From positions 1-9,274 of the forward strand of contig URFJ01000079.1 in the NCBI GenBank assembly GCA_900547135.1: a stretch of DNA of 9,274 nucleotides, read 5' to 3'. Origin of the DNA: an uncultured Eubacteriales bacterium. Lineage in GTDB: Bacteria > Bacillota > Clostridia > Christensenellales > CAG-138. Shown here piece by piece: positions 6,245-9,274 of this stretch. The notes under the pieces are model-generated. The model ran no database searches. It was not told where the DNA came from and saw only the letters and a list, made by a program, of their open reading frames with translations. Numbering within the stretch: the stretch's first letter is position 1; the number at the start of each line of letters is the position of its first letter. The position numbers and the translations under genes are program-made.

Positions 6245-7216
6245 ATGTTGGATATTCTTGTTACAATACCAGCAAATGAGGAACACGTGAATAAGCTTGC
6301 AGAAGCAGCCCGCAACGCTCATGATGTACGCTTTACTTTTATAAGTCAGGACGACCTTGGCCCTGAGGACGTGGCCGGCCGGGACGCAGTGATTGGCAAT
6401 ATACCTCACGAACTAATCATATATGCCCGTAAAATGAAGTGGCTACAGTTGAATACGGCGGGAGCCGATGGATATCCTGAACTTATACCCGACGGCGTCA
6501 AGCTTACAAACGCCAGCGGCGCGTTTGGCCTGGCAATCAGCGAACACATGCTTGGCATGACGCTTATGCTGATGAAGCGCCTGCATCAGTACAGAGACAA
6601 TCAGATTGAAAGTCTGTGGCGCGATGAGGGGCCAGTCTCATCCCTTGAGGACGCGGTCATCCTGTCTGTCGGGCTTGGCGACATAGGCGGGGAGTTTGCG
6701 CGCAAATGCAAAGCACTCGGCGCATATGCCATAGGCATTAGGCGTTCGCTGCACGATAAACCCGATTATGTTGACGAATTATATACGCCTGAATCGCTTG
6801 ATTCGCTTCTGCCCCGCGCAGATGTGACAGCTCTGTCCGTCCCCGGCACTGACGCTACGCAAGGTTTGATAAGCCAGGAGAGGCTAAAGCTTATGAAGCA
6901 GGGCGCGATCATAATAAACGTTGGCAGGGGAAACGCGCTTGATACAGACGCGCTGGCGGATTATGTTGAATGCGGAAAGCTTCTATGCGGTCTTGACGTA
7001 ACAGACCCGGAACCTCTTCCGCGTGAGCATAAGCTATGGAGCCTGAAAAATGCGGTAATTACCCCGCATGTGTCCGGCTTTTTCCATCTTAAACAGACCT
7101 TGGATCGTATAGTTGATATATCAGCTAGGAACCTGAGTCTGTATCTTGCCGGCGAACCGCTTCTAAATACGGTGGATAAAGTATCCGGCTACCGATCATA
7201 TGTAGGGAGGGTGTAA
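6245..7216 (+). CDS. D-isomer-specific 2-hydroxyacid dehydrogenase, probably NADP-dependent
   Basis: A 323-residue cytoplasmic oxidoreductase that interconverts a 2-oxoacid and the D-2-hydroxyacid. The split catalytic domain is 1-95 plus about 285-323; the Rossmann domain lies between. Visible motifs: nucleotide loop VGLGDIGG (142-149, GxGxxG), catalytic Arg228 in NVGRG (225-229), Glu256 in DPEPLP (254-259) and His275 in TPHVSG (273-278), so the Arg-Glu-His triad is complete. The second Rossmann strand ends in GIRRS (164-168) where NAD enzymes carry an acidic residue; Arg166/Arg167 suggest NADP(H). The substrate is unknown; it resembles the glyoxylate/hydroxypyruvate reductase or phosphoglycerate-dehydrogenase-like branch. 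AAGGAGG precedes this ATG. The ECF S-component gene follows at 3 nt. Confidence 0.9.
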   Translation: MLDILVTIPANEEHVNKLAEAARNAHDVRFTFISQDDLGPEDVAGRDAVIGNIPHELIIYARKMKWLQLNTAGADGYPELIPDGVKLTNASGAFGLAISEHMLGMTLMLMKRLHQYRDNQIESLWRDEGPVSSLEDAVILSVGLGDIGGEFARKCKALGAYAIGIRRSLHDKPDYVDELYTPESLDSLLPRADVTALSVPGTDATQGLISQERLKLMKQGAIIINVGRGNALDTDALADYVECGKLLCGLDVTDPEPLPREHKLWSLKNAVITPHVSGFFHLKQTLDRIVDISARNLSLYLAGEPLLNTVDKVSGYRSYVGRV

Positions 7217-7219
7217 TCT

Positions 7220-7726
7220 ATGAAGGATTTAGTTAAGAGTAAGTACTATAAACCCGTTGCGTGCGGCGTGCTCACAGCTATAGTGACAGTGGCCACGATG
7301 TTTTTATCCATTCCCATACCAGGTTTCTCGGGGGCGTACATGAATGCCGGCGACGCTGCCGTATATCTTTGCGCATATATGATCGGCGGCTGGTGGGGAG
7401 CCGCATGCGCTGGTATAGGAAGCGCGCTTGCTGACGTACTCCTTGGCGCAATGGTGTACGCGCCCGCAACGCTTATAATCAAAGGGTGCATGGCGCTTAT
7501 TGCGTTTATGATAATGAAACGCTTTAACGGCAAGGCTAAGTTTGCCGCCTTGCCCTTAGCCGGACTTATAATGCCGCTTGGCTATTTTATATATGAAACC
7601 ATGATCGCAGGCGCTGCTACAGCTGCTGTGGGCATACCGTTTAACTTGATTCAATATGCATGTGGAGTAATATTAGGTTCCTTATCTGTCATAGGTATAA
7701 GAAAAGCGCTCAAAATTGAAATGTAA
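7220..7726 (+). CDS. ECF transporter S component (ECF-ribofla_trS/HmpT-like)
   Basis: A 168-residue membrane protein, the substrate-binding S subunit of an energy-coupling-factor vitamin/micronutrient importer, from the family formerly DUF1393. About six hydrophobic helices are visible (roughly 13-31, 42-56, 58-76, 80-99, 110-131, 140-161). Family motifs are NAGDAAVYL (42-50), GSALADVL (67-74), APATLIIKG (81-89) and the late NLIQYACGVILG (142-153). No ATPase or T component is in the window, so it presumably shares a housekeeping ECF module (group II arrangement). It is translationally coupled to the dehydrogenase (GGGAGGG overlaps the upstream stop region) and followed by a strong terminator. 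The ligand is not determinable; relatives handle hydroxymethylpyrimidine, riboflavin or other vitamins. Confidence 0.85.
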   Translation: MKDLVKSKYYKPVACGVLTAIVTVATMFLSIPIPGFSGAYMNAGDAAVYLCAYMIGGWWGAACAGIGSALADVLLGAMVYAPATLIIKGCMALIAFMIMKRFNGKAKFAALPLAGLIMPLGYFIYETMIAGAATAAVGIPFNLIQYACGVILGSLSVIGIRKALKIEM

Positions 7727-7747
7727 TATAAGCCATTAATGCGATTT

Positions 7748-7777
7748 AAACCACAGCCTTTTCCTGGCTGTGGTTTT
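7748..7777 (+). terminator. Intrinsic terminator of the dehydrogenase/ECF operon
   Basis: An 11-bp perfect stem (AAACCACAGCC 7748-7758 with GGCTGTGGTTT 7766-7776), a 7-nt loop and a T-rich 3' side (TTTTGTT). It lies 21 nt after the ECF stop codon. The A-rich left arm could also serve leftward transcription. Confidence 0.88.
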
Positions 7778-7911
7778 GTTCTATACGATTCTTGTGGGCA
7801 GCGCAATAATAGGTTTGCTTATTTAGATTAGGTCTTGATTAAAATTATCTATTTAATAGTCACAGTGAGCAAGACTATATCGTTTCTTTATAGCACCCTT
7901 TTGCATTTAAT

Positions 7912-7940
7912 TTGAAAGCCTTATTTTGCAATGCTTTAAA
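7912..7940 (+). promoter_or_regulatory. Possible promoter directly before the structured island
   Basis: TTGAAA (7912-7917), 17-nt spacer, TTTAAA (7935-7940). Transcription would start near 7947, the left edge of the GC-rich hairpin region. The -35 and spacing are good, the -10 only fair, and the local AT-richness makes chance matches likely. Confidence 0.3.
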
Positions 7941-8165
7941 ATGCCGCTTTTCATGCGGCGGGGGGGGATTGCCCATGGAGGCCCATTTGGGAAAGATAAG
8001 TGGTTACACGAAACTCCGGGGCAGTGAAATCGGTAGAGTAACAGCAGAACGAACAGCACCTATCAAAGCTGAAATGAGCGTGCTGGCGCCCGGCATTGAC
8101 CTCCGCTGTCCGTTCCACTGTTTTGGCATCCGAGGGATGCGACAGTCCAAAGTGCTGTCGTACCC
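7941..8165. other. GC-rich, hairpin-rich non-coding island of unknown nature
   Basis: About 225 nt of clearly higher GC, set between AT-rich flanks. It begins with a hairpin (GCCGC 7943-7947, GCGGC 7955-7959) followed by a run of eight G (7960-7967). It ends with stacked and competing hairpins: GCATCC-GAG-GGATGC (8126-8140) flanked by ACTGT/ACAGT, and CGACAG-N9-CTGTCG (8140-8160), which reuses the same CGACAG strand. A 111-codon plus-strand reading (7912-8247) and an open minus-strand frame of about 78 codons without a start cross it; neither has a ribosome site or a family I recognise. Candidates are a structured RNA, a mobile-element end or an intron/element remnant. I cannot choose between them. 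The rest of the 7778-8209 gap is AT-rich and featureless to me. Confidence 0.4.
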
Positions 8166-8209
8166 TGATATTATCATATTACCTGTTCTACAGACTTGTA
8201 TTTTTTCTC

Positions 8210-8995
8210 TTAAAAAGTTTGCTCCGATTTTTGGATATGAATTCTAATTTCGGTTTCATGATTTACACAATAATTATAGCTATTTTTCATAAAATCAACG
8301 ATACTCTGATTATGATACATTTCATCCAGTGTTTCAAGGATGTATTTGTCATCCGCTTTCATATCAAAAAAATATGGATAAATACAACCACCATTTTCTC
8401 TTTTAAAATATGGGTTGATTGAGCTTAGTCGGCTATCCCTCATAATAGACTCTATAACCATCTCACTTAAGACCCATTTCAAGGACGGCGTTTCATATTC
8501 CTCATAACTATCTCCGAATATCTCATGCCAAACATAAAACCAGACAAAATGAATAATTTCATGGATTGCTTCACCAATAGCACCTTTTTCACTGTTTAGA
8601 TAGAAAATATCAAAAGAATGCTCTTTAAGATAACGAGGTTCAATAGGATTCATAGAAATATTGCACTTCATATAATTAAATAAGCTAGCGCAATCAATTT
8701 CAAATGCATCGGATAAAGCGGCGGTAATTTGTGTCTTACAAGCTTCCCAATGTTTGGAATACAAATAAACTTTATCATTTATTATGCTTTCCTGTTCAAT
8801 ATAAACCGTTCTTAACGTCTGTTCAAAATATGCTTTTCTGTCAGTTAAAATCAGCGAAGATGCATATTCTCTATCCAACTGCGGATAGAAATGATAAAGT
8901 GGCTCAGACCAGAATGGCGTCGCTTCCTCTGTCTGAAATCCTATAATTTTTTCAATCATATACTCAAAGCCTGGGTTAAACACTTGCAACTCCAT
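8210..8995 (-). CDS. Uncharacterised protein with HEXXH zincin motif
   Basis: A 261-residue protein not recognised as a member of a named family. A HEIIH motif at 145-149 (AIHEIIHFVWF) lies in a predicted helix and matches the HEXXH zinc-peptidase signature. Glu178 in WVLSEMVIE (174-182), 29 residues later, is a suitable third ligand of the gluzincin type; Glu182 is an alternative. There is no signal peptide or clear transmembrane segment, so a cytoplasmic protein is expected. Aromatic and acidic residues are abundant. The start at 8995 has GGAGGG 6 nt upstream; an in-frame ATG at 9034 lacks a ribosome site. The gene is visibly more AT-rich than the genes at 1-7726 and ends beside a tyrosine integrase, which suggests horizontal acquisition. 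Metallopeptidase activity is inference from the motif alone. Confidence 0.72.
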   Translation of the reverse strand: MELQVFNPGFEYMIEKIIGFQTEEATPFWSEPLYHFYPQLDREYASSLILTDRKAYFEQTLRTVYIEQESIINDKVYLYSKHWEACKTQITAALSDAFEIDCASLFNYMKCNISMNPIEPRYLKEHSFDIFYLNSEKGAIGEAIHEIIHFVWFYVWHEIFGDSYEEYETPSLKWVLSEMVIESIMRDSRLSSINPYFKRENGGCIYPYFFDMKADDKYILETLDEMYHNQSIVDFMKNSYNYCVNHETEIRIHIQKSEQTF

Positions 8996-9092
8996 AAAAT
9001 CCCTCCACAAATCTCTATTTAACTTAGTCACCATCTGAAAGCCCTGTCATTTCAAGTCATTTCGCCTGTTTAACGCTCAAACCTCATGTATT

Positions 9093-9136
9093 TTCCCTTG
9101 TTTTTGCCCTTATGAGCCGAAACAAGGGAATTTTTT
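9093..9136 (+). terminator. Terminator-like hairpin overlapping the integrase stop
   Basis: A perfect 11-bp stem TTCCCTTGTTT (9093-9103) with AAACAAGGGAA (9120-9130), a 16-nt loop, then T6 (9131-9136) on the plus strand. The T tract overlaps the leftward integrase stop codon. Read leftward, the stem lacks a T tract, so it best fits termination of rightward transcription entering the element, although no rightward gene is visible nearby. Confidence 0.6.
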
Positions 9137-9274
9137 ACTCCCCGCCGACTACCTTATCCAGCAGTCTGGCAGAAGAACGCTTCGCCTCCATTGTGTCGTG
9201 AGCGTAAACATTCATCGTGGTACTGACATCGGCATGGCCGAGAAGCTCCTGCACATCTTTGGGAGCAGCGCCGC
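9135..9274 (-). CDS. Tyrosine recombinase/integrase, C-terminal end only
   Basis: The last 46 codons of a phage/ICE-type tyrosine integrase that enters from the right edge. The fragment reads PKDVQELLGHADVSTTMNVY and onward to a VVGGE C terminus. LLGHAD carries the third catalytic His of the R-H-R-H-Y set, and MNVYAH carries the nucleophilic Tyr, which forms the 3'-phosphotyrosyl link to DNA. The Arg residues and DNA-binding domains lie outside the window. A gene of this kind usually sits at one end of an integrated element next to the attachment site. The stop is at 9135-9137. No direct repeat or tRNA end marking an att core was seen in the 140 nt to its left. Confidence 0.9.
   Translation of the reverse strand, partial: GAAPKDVQELLGHADVSTTMNVYAHDTMEAKRSSARLLDKVVGGE

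Noticed and set aside
7941..8165. tRNA, 5S rRNA, RNase P RNA or tmRNA in the island
   Set aside because: None of the diagnostic conserved segments of these RNAs could be seen; the identity is left open.
7912..8247. 111-codon plus-strand open frame across the GC-rich island
   Set aside because: No ribosome site, no recognised domain, and it runs from AT-rich gap through hairpins into the 3' end of the convergent gene; more likely chance openness.
1..9274. CRISPR array or intact insertion sequence
   Set aside because: No regularly spaced direct repeats and no transposase-like frame were found; the only mobility gene is the integrase end at the right edge.

Overview
The window looks like a chromosomal segment of a strictly anaerobic, probably spore-forming member of the Clostridia. 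The grounds are clostridial-type shine-dalgarno sites (GGAGG), gene stretches of intermediate GC separated by AT-rich gaps, an electron-bifurcating-hydrogenase type operon, a BofC-like domain protein and a UPF0340 (YwlG-type) protein. The species cannot be named from the sequence.

Left block (1-2795, minus strand): a tightly packed four-gene operon transcribed leftward in the order NuoE/HndA-like, stand-alone HATPase_c protein, HndB-like [2Fe-2S] protein, NuoF/HndC-like flavoprotein. The last gene runs off the left edge. This is the diaphorase half of an NAD(P)-linked, electron-bifurcating [FeFe] hydrogenase (HndABCD/HydABC type); the catalytic hydrogenase subunit would be expected just outside the window. 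The GHKL ATPase between the electron-transfer subunits is the odd member and may be regulatory.

Middle block (2796-5232): an AT-rich divergent control region, a plus-strand LURP-one/tubby-like protein, and, convergent with it, a leftward pair made of an AEC-family permease followed by a membrane-anchored protein with a BofC C-terminal-like domain.

Right-centre block (5516-7777): a UPF0340/DUF436 gene (minus) and, divergent from it, a D-2-hydroxyacid dehydrogenase followed at 3 nt by an ECF-transporter S component. The two directions have strikingly similar promoters (TTGCAA-17-TATAAT and TTGCAT-17-TATAAT), and the rightward unit ends in a strong intrinsic terminator.

Right edge (7778-9274): an accessory-looking zone. 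It holds an AT-rich gap, a GC-rich and hairpin-rich island with no recognised coding capacity (about 7941-8165) preceded by a plausible promoter, an AT-rich leftward gene with a HEXXH zincin motif and no recognised family, and the last 45 or so codons of a tyrosine integrase whose body lies beyond the right edge. This is probably the edge of an integrated element or a site of repeated insertion, but no attachment site could be identified.
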